DNA from: Nematostella vectensis
Taxonomy: Eukaryota; Cnidaria; Anthozoa; Actiniaria; Edwardsiidae
DNA: 64,000 bases
Direction of reading: 5' to 3'
NCBI RefSeq assembly: GCF_932526225.1
Contig: NC_064041.1
Coordinates: 622,001-686,000, forward strand
Positions 32,623-46,900 of the stretch are shown in pieces. The position numbers were made by a program, and so were the translations under genes. Position 1 is the first letter of the stretch. Every line of letters starts with the position of its first letter. A model generated the notes under the pieces. That model saw only the letters and a list, made by a program, of their open reading frames with translations. It had not been told where the DNA came from and made no database searches.

Positions 32623-34949
32623 GTAAGTCCTTTAATTGTGCAGTATTCTTCCCTGGGTCTTGTTATTCATGAGATAAGGTGTCACGTGGAACGTGTCACG
32701 TCAGGCGAAGATGAGAGCGTGCGTAGGTCAAGTCAATCCCGGCTTCCAGGGGGTTGGTGAGTGGGTGGATTGCACTGGAAGTGACAATCACGTGTATTCC
32801 CCTTGGCTCATTTACATAATCTCCAGGGAATCAATTACCAATGCAAATTGACTTTGCATAGTATTCATTGCCCATCCCGTGGGGGCTAGCCAACCTCGTT
32901 CCTCTGAGTCCTAGACACCATTTTGAAAACTTACCAAGAAGTCCCTGGCTGTGTTTGTCCATCCTTCCGTTTGTCATTTATTTTGCCCATACGTCTGTCT
33001 GTCCGTGTGTCTGTTATCCTGTGTTTGTCCATCCTTCCGTTTGTCATTTATTTTGCCCATACGTCTGTCTGTCCGTGTGTCTGTTATCCTGTGTTTGTCC
33101 ATCCTTCCGTTTGTCATTTATTTTGCCCATACGTCTGTCTGTCCGTGTGTCTGTTATCCTGCGTTTGTCCATCCTTCCGTTTGTCATTTATTTTGCTCAT
33201 ACGTCTGTCTGTCCGTGTGTCTGTTATCCTGCGTTTGTCCATCCTTCCGTTTGTCATTTATTTTGCCCATACGTCTGTCTGTCCGTGTGTCTGTTATCCT
33301 GCGTTTGTCCATCCTTCCGTTTGTCATTTATTTTGCCCATACGTCTGTCTGTCCGTGTGTCTGTTATCCTGCGTTTGTCCATCCTTCCGTTTGTCATTTA
33401 TTTTGCCCATACGTCTGTCTGTCCGTGTGTCTGTTATCCTGCGTTTGTCGATCCTTCCGTTTGTCATTTATTTTGCCCATACGTCTGTCTGTCCGTGTGT
33501 CTGTTATCCTGTGTTTGTCCATCCTTCCGTTTGTCATTTATTTTGCCCATACGTCTGTCTGTCCGTGTGTCTGTTATCCTGTGTTTGTCCATCCTTCCGT
33601 TTGTCATTTATTTTGCCCATACGTCTGTCTGTCCGTGTGTCTGTTATCCTGCGTTTGTCCATCCTTCCGTTTGTCATTTATTTTGCCCATACGTCTGTCT
33701 GTCCGTGTGTCTGTTATCCTGCGTTTGTCCATCCTTCCGTTTGTCATTTATTTTGCCCATACGTCTGTCTGTCCGTGTGTCTGTTATCCTGCGTTTGTCC
33801 ATCCTTCCGTTTGTCATTTATTTTGCCCATACGTCTGTCTGTCCGTGTGTCCGTTATCCTGCGTTTGTCCATCCTTCCGTTTGTCATTTATTTTGCCCAT
33901 ACGTCTGTCTGTCCGTGTGTCTGTTATCCTGCGTTTGTCCATCCTTCCGTTTGTCATTTATTTTGCCCATACGTCTGTCTGTCGGTGTGTCTGTTATCCT
34001 GCGTTTGTCCATCCTTCCGTTTGTCATTTATTTTGCCCATACGTCTGTCTGTTCGTGTGTCTGTTATCCTGTGTTTGTCCATCCTTCCGTTTGTCATTTA
34101 TTTTGCCCATACGTCTGTCTGTCCGTGTGTCTGTTATCCTGCGTTTGTCCATCCTTCCGTTTGTCATTTATTTTGCCCATACGTCTGTCTGTCCGTGTGT
34201 CTGTTATCCTGCGTTTGTCCATCCTTCCGTTTGTCATTTATTTTGCCCATACGTCTGTCTGTCCGTGTGTCTGTTATCCTGCGTTTGTCCATCCTTCCGT
34301 TTGTCATTTATTTTGCCCATACGTCTGTCTGTTCGTGTGTCTGTTATCCTGTGTTTGTCCATCCTTCCGTTTGTCATTTATTTTGCCCATACGTCTGTCT
34401 GTCCGTGTGTCTGTTATCCTGCGTTTGTCCATCCTTCCGTTTGTCATTTATTTTGCCCATACGTCTGTCTGTCCGTGTGTCTGTTATCCTGCGTTTCCTC
34501 AGTTTTATTTTCTTTTGAGCGGAATGAACCAGCGCATCAGGCCCAGCCACCAACTTGACAGAAACAAAACAATATGACGCCATGGTTTGCCGCAATCATC
34601 GCCCATAATTCTACACGAAACGCCGAGTAAACGCCTGCTTTCCATAAATCTCTACACGCCTTGTATTTTATTTGCACCCATACATTGATCTCTAATTTAT
34701 TATCTCATACTATATTGTCTGGATGCTTTTGTTTTAACCATAGATTATATTGTTTTTTTTTCCCAGCTGATATCCGCAACTGTCCATCTGGAAGGTCCTG
34801 CCTCTATTTTGCTATCGGTAACACGATCCAAAGGATTAGCATCCAAGAGGCTCGCTCTCCCGTCTATCCCAACACAGACGTGCAGCAAGTCGCAGGGAAC
34901 CAAGAAAATGTTGTTCGACCAGCGGCAGTTGGTAATTAATCCTGGAATC

Positions 34950-34999
<50 letters not shown>

Positions 35000-37900
35000 T
35001 GGTTTGTAGGAAAAAAACACGCGAGCTACCGTTTCATCTCTACAAGCCTGTTTCGTGGTTGCCCACTCATCAGGAGATTTATTAAGAATATATTACTACC
35101 ATCACTTATATACTATCTATGTATAAAATTAACATGAAAACAAGGCGTGAAATTTGAATGGCTGTTATGATGAAAGTGACAAAATAACGTAAATTACATT
35201 GAGTGGCAGTTTACATGGAATCACGTGTGTACCATACAATAATTCGTAATCTTAAACACTTACTTCTGTGGCGTGTCCAAATACTGATCTTAAAATTCCT
35301 GGGTAGCGGTAACTGTAACTGATACCGGTGATACCGATACTGCATACTTTTCTGAATAAAAAACGTTTTTATACAAATAATCACATGATACAATGTAATA
35401 CACCTTCCTACAATGACTTAATCAGTGTCCATTTATTAACAAAACAATAATTAACAGCACCAAACAGCAAAAACAACAACATCACCACCCTTATTGCCAC
35501 CGCCATCATCATCGAAATCATCATCATCACCACCATCATCATACAGGTGCTGACAAGATTCTTGTTGTCTTCAGATATGCACATGGACAAGCAATTGCTG
35601 TTCTGGAGTGAGCTCTATCCCGAGTTTAGAATACGACGAATGAACTTGACGGACGGCTCCGTGCAAACAATAGTTGATAAAGGTAACCCGTGAGTCTGGG
35701 TCACGACCCTTTGTGATAAAGGTAACCCGTGATCTGGGTCACGACCCTTGTTGATAAAGCCAACCCGTGTATTTGGGTCACGACCCTTGTTGATAAAGTC
35801 AACCCGTGAATCTGGGTCACGACCCTCGTTGATAAAAGAATCCTGTGATTGGATCAGGGCCCTTGATGATAAAGTTAACACATGAAACTGGGTCATGGTC
35901 TTTTTTAATAAAGGTAACTTGTCTTGGTAAGCCAAGGCATACGTCCAACCGAACCGAGCTTAAACCGAATCAATTTAATAGCTGGTGCGTGTCAGAGTCG
36001 ACCTCATTTCCAGGCATACGTCGACCCTATTTCTCAGTAGATAATACTTTTAAAGTTCTTAAATTCATACTTTCCTGGAGCTTGCACCCGAGTGTTCATT
36101 ACCAGCGACTGAAATAAGATGTCATTATTGGTTTGGATTTGAATCAATTATTTTCTCATTTACATAATATATTTATCTTATTCGGTTCAAGTATAATACA
36201 AAGTATGCTGCCAGGCCAGGTCTAACCAAGATTATAGTGTATAATCTTGGTTAGACCTCAGATATAATGTATAATCTTGGTTAGACCTCGCTTGGTTAGA
36301 CCTCAAATATAGTGTATAATCTTGGTTAGACCTCAGATATAGTTTATAATCTTGGTTAGACCTCAGATATATTGTTTATAAAGAATACTTCAGGAAAAGA
36401 ATGGTTTGGTTGCGCAATTATATTGAAACTAATGTCTATCTGCAGATATAGGTCTAGTTTATGGTATCGCTGTGGACTGGGTCAATAATCACCTTTACTG
36501 GACAGACGAGACATACGAGAAGATCGAAGTGTCAAATTTGGACGGAACTAACCGGTTAATGCTGCTCTACAACAAATATAACGGCAAGGACAAGGAATAC
36601 GCCATTTTAGAGTCAATTGCGGTGGATGCTACTGAGGGGTATGTACAAATCCAGAGTGCCCATGTATCTAAGTCAGGGCCCTTGATAAAGGTAGCCCATG
36701 TATCTGAGTCAGGGTCCTTGATAAAGGTAGCCCATGTATCTGAGTCAGGGTCCTTTATAAAGGTAGCCGATGTATCTGGGTCAGGGTCCTTGATAAAGGT
36801 AGCCCATGTATCTGGGTCAGGGTCCTTGATAAAGGTTGCCCATGTGGCAAGCCTTGGTGGCGCGGTTGGTAGAGCGTCGCTCTGTTGTGCCAGTACTACT
36901 CTCCACTAGGTTCCTGTTCCGATTTACGGTTCCAACGTAATGTTGAGTTAGTTTTTTCTCGCCTTTTCTTAGAGATTTTTTTCCTGGTTCTCCGATTTTC
37001 TTTCCTTCACACACAAAAAACCCTCTCGATCGTAAGCTGTATTCCGTGGTCATACATGAATCGAACGGTTACTGCCCGAAGCGCCTTTCTCTGCCTGATG
37101 GTGTATGTATTATTTTAGTATTATAACATATTTTATTAATTTTATTCTTATTTTAATGAAATTATATTAGGTACCTGTTTTACATCAACTGGGTGGCCAC
37201 CTTTTGGGGTACAACGTATGATGACAGCCCACACATTGTCCGATCAGCGCTGTCTGGGGATGAATCCAAAACGATCTTTGAAAATTATCCGTACAGCTAT
37301 AGCCATTATCACATTGATATCTGCCTTGACTACGCACAGAAAAGAATATACACATTTGAAAGTGAGTAGACAAGAATATGTCCGTGTTTCCTTGCGTCAG
37401 AAAAAAAAAATTATTTACAATGTTTTGCAAGAGAATAAATAAGTCTAGTCCAGTCCAGATCTGGCTCAGTCGACATTCTGGCTCAGTCAACAATATAGCT
37501 CAGTCGACAATCTGGCTCTGTTGACAATCTGGTTCTGTCGACAATCTGGCTATGTCGACATTCTGGCTCAGTCGACAATATAGCTCAATCGACAATCTGG
37601 CTCTGTCGACAATCTGGCTCTGTCGACATTCTGGCTCAGTCGACAATATAGCTCAGTCGACAATCTGGCTCTGTCGACAATCTGCCTCAGTCGACATTCT
37701 GGCTCTGTCGACAATCTGTCTCAGTCGACATTCTGGCTCTGTCGACATTCTGGCTCTGTAGACATTCTGGCTCTGTCGACACTTTGGCTCTGTCGACAAT
37801 CTGGCTCTGTCAACAATCTGGCTCTGTCGACATTCTGGCTCTGTCGACATTCTGACTGTGTCGACACTCTGGCTCTGTCAACAATCTGGCTCTGTCGACA

Positions 37901-40900
37901 ATCTGTCTCAGTCGACATTCTGGCTCAGTCGACAATCTGGCTCTGTCGACATTCTGGCTCTGTCGACAATCTGGCTGTGTCGACACTCTGGCTCAGTCGA
38001 CAATCTAGATCAGTCAACATTCTGGCTCTGTCGACATTCTAGCTCTATCGACATTCTGGCTCAGTCGACATTTTGGCTCAGTCGACAATCTGGCTTAGTC
38101 GACAATCTGGCTCTGTCGACATTCTGGCTCTATCGACATTCTGGCTCAGTCGACAATCTGGCTTTGTCGACATTCTGGCTCTGTTGACATTCTGGCTCTG
38201 TCGACATTCTGGCTCTGTCGACATTCTGGCTCTGTCGACATTCTGGCTCTGTCAACATTCTGGCTCTGTCGACATTCTGGCTCTATCGACATTCTTGCTG
38301 TCGCCATTCTGGCTCTGTCGACATTCTGGCTCTGTCGACATTTTGGCTCAGTCGACAATCTGGCTCTGTCGACATTCTGGCTCAGTCGACATTCTGGCTG
38401 TGTCGACATTCTGGCTCAGTTGACATTTTGCCTCAGTTTTCATTCCGGCTCTGTCGACAGTCTGGCTCAGTCGACATTCTAACTCAATCGGCATTCTGGC
38501 TATGTCGACATTCTGGCTGTGTCGAAATTCTGGCTCTGTCAACATTCTGGCTGTGTAGACATTCTGGCTCAGTCTACATTCTGCCTCAGTTGACATTCCG
38601 GCTCTGTCGACATTCTGGCTCTGTCAAGCGCAAAGACAGTCCAGGTTTGGACTAGACTAAGTTTTGATGATTATGATAATAATAATGATGATGATAAAAA
38701 TCACGTTGATTATCACTCTGATATTATAGAAGGTGATGGTGATAATGATATTAAATATGATGAGGCGAATGTTTATTGTCTGAATGGTCATGGTGATAAT
38801 AATGATGATGATGAGTGATGATATAATACTTCACTCTAGATTATTTGGCCAATGAAGCTAAGTTGAGATCTGTGGACTACAATGGAAATGGTGAATTGGT
38901 TCACTTCACCAATCCAAGCTACAATCCTTTGCCTTTCTCGATTACTATCCTACAAGACACGGTATACGCCGGGGACAGCATAACCCGTAGCATCGAAAGG
39001 TAAGGAGTCCTTGATAAAGATGTTTCTTTGCTTAGAGATATAACGGAATTGAGTTTCTTATGAATCTACTTTAAAGATAACATATTTCTTTCCAACAAGT
39101 TTTTTCCTCAAATTTTGACAACGATTATTCAGATGTAATATTGTCATTAATTTTGTCTATCTTCACTATTTAAATAATCTTTATCAAAGCATCAGTTAAT
39201 AGCAACAAACATGGCCGTTTGCTTCACGCTGAACGCGCCAAAACACGTGCCCCAGCGCATTGTGGGTTAAGGGACGTCGCCTGTTACCGCTATGACTATG
39301 ATAAGTTTTAAAACTGTAAAGAGGCCGAGCTTACTGTATATCCTTGTCCTCACCTTAAGACTTGTAACATCAGGGTTAATGTAAGAGTTGGTCAACAAAT
39401 GATGAGCTACGGTCATCTCGGCCAAGATGAAATCAGAGGAATTGTGGTTTACAACACCACCAAGCAGACACCTAGTTGTAAGTGACAACACTACTGATCT
39501 CACTAGTTATCACATTATGATACATTATAATACTAATAATCGACTTGCACGGGAAAATCTCATGACGTCTTGTGTGGCAAGCTCAACCGCAACAAAAAGT
39601 AACTTATTCAGGGCTTATTTTCAGTGAAAGATTTTATTTCATCGTGGATCTCGGACTTGACGACCGCAGCCATTTTATGTATTTATTTTAACCGTGAAAT
39701 TTCCTCTCAAAAAGTCACGTGATTACTTAGTGCAAGTCCTATTACATGAAATTTCGCCACGAAAAAAATGTGACGGTCCGAATAGGACCCCATTGATGTA
39801 AATCCAGAGTAATTCAGCCTACGGCTGCACTTGTAGATATAGTCGGTGAACATGCCTTACCTTTTCCTTTCCTAAAACAACACTTTTACGAATTACAATC
39901 CGATAAAAAGGTGTGGAAGTTTGTTGGAGAACCCAAATTCCTTCATTCTCCTATCCTGTGTTTATCCCAAGAAATTCGCGTCACCTTGTAACACTTTTAT
40001 CTCGCGATACTGTGTGTTTTATTTTATTTCGTGAAACTTGCAGGCCCTTACCCAGTATTTTTCTTTGGGGGGGGGGGGGGGGGGCGAAATCCGAAAAAGT
40101 GGACCTAACTTTTTCGGGGGGGGGGGAGGGGGAGGGATGGAATGAGTTCTCTGATAAAAATCTGACCATCCCCGAAAAGACAAAAAGCGTTGCAGTATCT
40201 CCACGTTTATTGTCGGATTTGGCTACATACCAGAGTGATCTAGATTATGCTTTATGGTTTTGTCTGCAAATAGCACCACCATTGGGAACCGAAAATGGAT
40301 CTTCGGCCGATGTTCTGTTATTTCGTGATACTTTGATGTTATGTTATTTCGTGATACTTTGATGTTATGTTATTTCGTGATACTTTGATATTATGTTATT
40401 TCGTGATACTTTGATGTTATGTTATTTCGTGATACGTTGATGTTGTGTTATTTCGTGATACTTTGATGTTCTGTTATTTCGTGATTCTTTGATGTTATGT
40501 TATTTCGTGATACTTTGATGTTCTGTTATTTCGTGATACTTTGATGTTGTGTTATTTCGTGATACTTTGATGTTGTGTTATTTCGCGATACTTTGATGTT
40601 ATGTTATCAGGTTATAAATATTTATGTTATGTTATGTTATAAGGGATAACCGTGACGCCTATGTTGTGGAGACAACATTTTTTTTTTAAGATACCGGGAT
40701 TTTTAGAGGAGCATCCTACCTAAACAGTTATTTTTGGCGTCACTTTAAGTTTACAAAAGTTTGATAATTGAACAAAATCTCATGTTTGAGGTATACCATT
40801 ATTGCTAATTGCTAATATGTTGCCTAATCCCGTCTATAAATCTCTAATAAAATCATTTGATCTGCTAATTCCCACCAGCGTCAAGTCCATGCCTACCAGA

Positions 40901-43900
40901 CAATGGCCAGTCTATAAATCTCTATTAAAATCATTTGATCTGTTATTCCCCACCAGCGTCAAGTCCATGCATACCAGACAATGGTCAGTCTATAAATCTC
41001 TATTAAAATCATTTGATCTGTTAATCCCCGTCAGCGTCAAGTACATGCCTACCAGACAATGGCCAGTCTATAAATCTCTAATAAAATCATTTGATCTGTT
41101 ATTCCCCACCAGCGTCAAGTCCATGCATACCAGACAATGGCCAGTCTATAAATCTCTATTAAAATCATTTGATCTGTTAATCCCCGTCAGCGTCAAGTCC
41201 ATGCCTACCAGACAATGGCCAGTCTATAAATCTCTAATAAAATCATTTGATCTGTTATTCCCCACCAGCGTCAAGTCCATGCATACCAGACAATGGCCAG
41301 TCTATAAATGTCTAATAAAATCACTTGATCTGCTAATCCCCGCCAGCGTCAAGTCCATCCTACCAGACAATGGCCAGTCTATAAATCTCTAATAAAATCA
41401 TTAGATCTGTTATTCCCTTCCAGCGTCAAGTCCATGCATACCAGACAATGGCCTGTCTATAAATCATTTAATCTGTTTAATCTGTTAATCTGTTTAATCT
41501 GTTAATCCGCGCCAGCGTCAAGTCCATGCCTACCAGACAATGGCCAGTCTATAAATCTCCAATAAAATCATTTGATCTGCTAATCCCCGCCAGCGTCAAG
41601 TCCATGCCTACCAGACAATGGCCAGTCTATAAATCTCCAATAAAATCATTTGATCTGCTAATCCCCGCCAGCTTCAAGTCCATGCCTACCAGACAATGGC
41701 CAGTCTATAAATCTCTAATAAAATCATTTGATCTGTTATTCCCCACCAGCGTCAAGTCCATGCATACCAGACAATGGCCAGTCTATAAATGTCTAATAAA
41801 ATCATTTGATCTGCTAATCCCCGCCAGCGCCAAGTCCATCCTACCAGACAATGGCCAGTCTATAAATCTCTAATAAAATTATTAGATCTGTTATTCCCTT
41901 CCAGCGTCAAGTCCATGCATACCAGACAATGGCCAGTCTATCAATCTCTAATAAAATCATTAGATCTGTTAATCCCCACCAGCGTCAAGTCCATGCCTAC
42001 CAGACAATGGCCAGTCTATAAATCTCCAATAAAATCATTTGATCTGTTATTCCCCACCAGCGTCAAGTCCATGCCTACCAGACAATGGCCAGTCTATAAA
42101 TGTCTAATAAAATCATATGATCTGCTAATCCCCGCCAGCGTCAAGTCCATGCCTACCAGACAATGGCCAGTCTATAAATCTCTAATAAAATTATTTAATC
42201 TGTTAATCCCCGCCAGCGTCAAGTCCATGCCTACCAGACAATGGCAAATCTATATATCTCTAATAAAATTATTTGATCTGTTAATCCCCGCCAGCTTCAA
42301 GTCCATGCCTACCAGGCAATGGCCAGTCTGTATATCTCTAATAAAATTATATGATCTGTTAATCCCCGCCAGCGTCAAGTCCATGCCTACCAGACAATGG
42401 CAAGTCTATATATCTGTAATAAAATTGTTTGATCTGTTAATCCCCGCCAGCGTCACGTCCATGCCTACCAGACAATGGCAAGTCTATATATCTCTAATAA
42501 AATTATTTGATCTGCTAATCCCCGCCAGCGTCAAGTCCATGCCTACCAGGCAATGGCCAGTCTATAAATGTCTAATAAAATCATATGATCTGTTAATCCC
42601 CGCCAGCGTCAAGTCCATGCCTACCAGACAATGGCCAGTGTAGCCACCTGTGCCTTCCGACATCGAGGAACACGAGCAAGTGCGCATGCCCCACAGGGGC
42701 GCAGCTAAATGCTGACGGGCGCACATGCGGTGATGGTAATGATGCTTCCAATTCTAAAATTTTCTCCACATCTCCAGAAATGGGTTTTGTATCTTTTAGC
42801 CTCTAAACACTTAAGATATTGATCTTTTAGAGCTCTCATTACTAAATTACTAGCTTGACCCTTCAATCGCCAATCTTCCTAGCGTGACCGTACTACCTTG
42901 ATTCTTACTAGCCCGAACCTTCAATGGCAACTCTATTTAGCGTGACCATTCAACCGTGACCCTTAAAAGCATTTCCCCTTCTACGCTTACCATTTTTAAA
43001 GTATTGTTTTTGCTCTTTTATTTGTAGTTACTGAAATACCGAAGCCTCCCATCCCAGGTAAGCAGTCTTATTTTTCAAAAACAAACCTGGCTAACACCCC
43101 ATACACATAAACGGCTGGATGAAGTTGAATTTACGCCAAAATAAAATACATATTCGCAGTATCCATGGAATTTTTCATACTGGTAGAGCTTCTCTTGATT
43201 ATTAGACAATACTGGTAAAGTCTCTCTTGGTTACTAGGCAATACTGGAAAAGCTACCCTTAGTTACTTAGCAATGCTGGTAAAGCTTCTCTTGGTTGCTA
43301 GGCAATACTGGTAAAGCTTCTCTTGGTTACTAGGCAATACTGGTAAAGCTTCTCTTGGTTACTAGGCAATACTGGTAAAGCTTCTCTTGGTTACTAGGCA
43401 ATACTGGTAAAGCTTCTCTTGGTTACTAGGCAATACTGGTAAAGCTTCTCTTGGTTACTAGGCAATACTGGTAAAGCTCCTCTTGGTTACTAGGCAATAC
43501 TGGTAAAGCTTCTCTTGGTTACTAGGCAATACTGGTAAAGCTTCTCTTGGTTACTAGGCAATACTGGTAAAGCCTTTTTTGGTTACTAGGCAATACTGGT
43601 AACGTTTCTCTTGGTTACTAGGCAATACTGGTGAAGCTTCTCTTGGTTACTAGGCAATACTGGTAAAGCTTCTCTTGGTTACTTGGTCCTGCAATGCTGG
43701 CTGATTTTGCCTTCATTATGATTATTATTTATTTATTGTTATTTATTATTCTACATATACCTGTTTACAGGGGGCTTTTATATATACTCTACCACAAAGA
43801 TAAATCAATAAAAAGTATCCAAAATGTCGTGTTATTTAACAAAATTAATTAATATAGTCCAACAAAACTGGTTCGTCTTCATTCAGACTTCTTCAGGACA

Positions 43901-46900
43901 GACTGAAGAAATCTTAATAAAGAAGACGGCAAAATCTACTCAGTGTAGACTGAAGAAGGTGAAACGTTACATCAAGACACTCATGCCTGACATATATTCT
44001 AGTTGTGAAGGTCTACCTAGTAAATGCCAGCACGCCCGCAAAGAACGGCCAAGAAGGACTGATCATCATCAACAAAGATGGCTACAATGGGACGATTTGC
44101 GATGACCACTGGGGAATCGAAGAAGCAACTGTTATATGTAGAATGCTGGGCTTCAAGCGAGGTGAGATGAATGCCATGATATGAATAAATCAATACTGTT
44201 ATATTTGAGTAAAGATATGTGAAAATCTAGACGAGTTAAAAGGCCAAGGCTAGTCAAAGGCAAATGACATCACGGTTGAGTTGGGAGCAATAGCTATACA
44301 TACTGTGTGTAGGATGTTGTGGATATTTTTTCTTAGCTAGTGTTAATATGATCAAGAGCTACACTTGAAGTCCTAATCCTGGCGAACATTCTTACTCTAG
44401 CCGTTGTCGTTTATTTATTTATTTCAGCCGTTAAAGCCACCGATCGTGCGTTCTTTGGAAGCGCTCCTGGATTAGGGTTTCTATTGGACCATGTTAAGTG
44501 TCGTTCGGATGAGAGGTCAGTTGCTGAGTGCGCTCACTACTATTGGAACACAACAAACTGCTACGTGGGGGAAGAGGCGGGTGTTATCTGCTCAAACCAG
44601 TCGGCATCAGCAGCCAACGTGTCACGCCAGGCTAATGTTACAGGTAACGCAATACATAAACGGTAACAGCCGCCATGTACAGTAACGTGACAGTAGCGTG
44701 TCATCCAACTCTCGTGTCTCGTGTTTCGACCTGTCGATGACATGACAGTCGATGACATGACAGTCGATGACGTCACAGTCGATGACGTCACAGTCGATGA
44801 CATGACAGTCGATGACGTGACAGTCGATGACGTCACAGTCGATGACGTCACAGTCGATGACATGACAGTCGATGACGTGACAGTCGATGACATCACAGTC
44901 GAAGACTGCACAGTCGATGAAATTTTCCGATGTGTGTCATTTGAAAATCTCGTCATTAACTAACTAATCTAATCTCTGTCAAGGTGTTAAGGATTGTTGA
45001 CGCAAATGTTGTCCGTTTTCAGGTTTCCAGGTTCGTTTACGAGGAGGCATGGAGATCCATGAAGGCCGCGTGGAGGTTTTCTATCAGTCGTACGGCGATG
45101 AGCGAGTCGGCTACTGGGGCCACATCTGTGATGACGACTGGACATTACAAGACGCCCACGTCATCTGCAACCAGCTCGGCTACCAGGGGGCCTGGAACCC
45201 AATCTGCTGCGGGTACTTCGGCCAATCAAATGGTCGGATTTTGATGAGCAGTCCAACATGCACCGGAGACGAGACGTCAGTTGCTTACTGTCACCACCCC
45301 GGTTGGGATGTTCCTACATGTCGCGATAATAGACCCGTGGGTGTGCAGTGTAAAGTCAACTCCACAGCGCCTCTGAGTAAGTGGATCGCTCTATTGACTC
45401 CGCTTGTTTAGAAGATCGCTTATAAGGGTAGTTTATAAGGCTATTTTTAATGTAAATAAAGTTCCATATGCAGTGGCTAGAAGGACAACTCTTTAATAGT
45501 AAATCATAAATAGTAACTATCGTTTAAAAGGTAACGCAACACTCCGCCTGCGTGACGGACGCCATCCAAATGAGGGCCGAGTGGAAATCAAACACAACGG
45601 TCAATGGGGCACGGTGTGTGATGACTTGTGGGATATCAAGGACGCAGATGTCGTGTGCCGTGAGTTAGGTTATCCTGGCGCCCTCAGTGCACAAGGTCAG
45701 TATAGCGGATGTTTTCATGATATATCCCGTTAACAATCTGCTTAACCCCTTGTGAAATCGTAGTAATATCCCGTGAAATTTACCGTAATGCGACGTGAAG
45801 CCCCCGTAATGCCACGTGAAGCCCCCGTAATGCCACGTGAAGCCCTCGTAAAACCTCGTAAAATGCCCGTAATGCCTAGTGAAGACCTTGTAACGCCTCG
45901 TGAAGCCTCCGTAAATACCTCGTAAAATCCTCGTAATACCTTGCGAAATCCCGAAATGCCTAGAGGAGACCTCGTAATAACTCCTGAAGCCCCCGTTATA
46001 ACTTATTAAGCACCCAAAATGCATCGTGATGCCCCCGTAGTGCCTCGTGAAGCCCCCGTAGTGCCTCGTGAAGCCCCCATAATGCATCGTGAAGCCCCGT
46101 AATTCGTCGTAAAATGCCCCCATAATGCATCGTGAAGCCCCCGTAATGCATCCTGAAGACCCCATAATGCATCGTGAAGCCCCCGTAATGCATCCTGAAG
46201 ACCTCATAATGTATCGTGAAGCCCCCAAAATGCATCGTGAAGCCCCCATAATGCATCGTGAAGCCCCCAAAATGCCTCGTGAAGACCCCGTAGTGCCTCG
46301 TGAAGTCCCCGTAGTGCCTCGTGAAGCCACCGTAATGCCTCGTGAAGCCCCCGTAATGCCTCGTGAAGCCCCCGTAATGCCTCTTGAAGCTCCCGTAATG
46401 CCTCGTGAAGCGCCCGTAGTGCCTCGTGAAGCCCCCATAATGCCTCGTGAACCCCTTGAAGTAACTCGTGAAGCCCCCGTAGTGCCTCGTGAAATCCCCA
46501 TAATGCCTCGTGAAGCCCCCGTAGTGCCTCGTGAAGCTCCCGTAATGCTTCGTGAAGCCCTCGTAGTGCCTCGTGAAGCCCCCGTAGTGCCTCGTGAAGC
46601 CCTCGTAATGCATCGTGAAGCCCCCAAAATGCATCGTGAAGCCCCCATAATGCATCGTGAAGACCCCATAATGCCTCGTGAAGCCCCCGTAGTGCCTCGT
46701 GAAGCTCCCGTAATGCTTCGTGAAGCCCTCGTATTGCCTCGTGAAGCCCACGTAGTGCCTCGTGAAGCCCCCATAATGCATCGTGAAGCCTCCATAATGC
46801 ATCGTGAAGACCCCATAATGCCTCGTGAAGCCCCCATAATGCCAAGTGAAGCCCCCGTAATGCCTTGTGTAGTCCCCGCAATGCCACGTGAAGCCCTCGT

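Noticed and set aside
32868-34577. Three overlapping plus-strand ORFs of 531-569 codons
   Set aside because: All three frames of one 60-bp repeat are open; it is inside an intron and has no domain.
40802-42643. ORFs with a 26-residue repeat ([20 protein letters not shown])
   Set aside because: Products of the 78-bp intronic array; copies with frame-breaking indels show no protein constraint.
43890-43975. Second hammerhead (CTGAAGAAGGTGAAACG)
   Set aside because: Stem II and stem I cannot form; only short motif resemblance.
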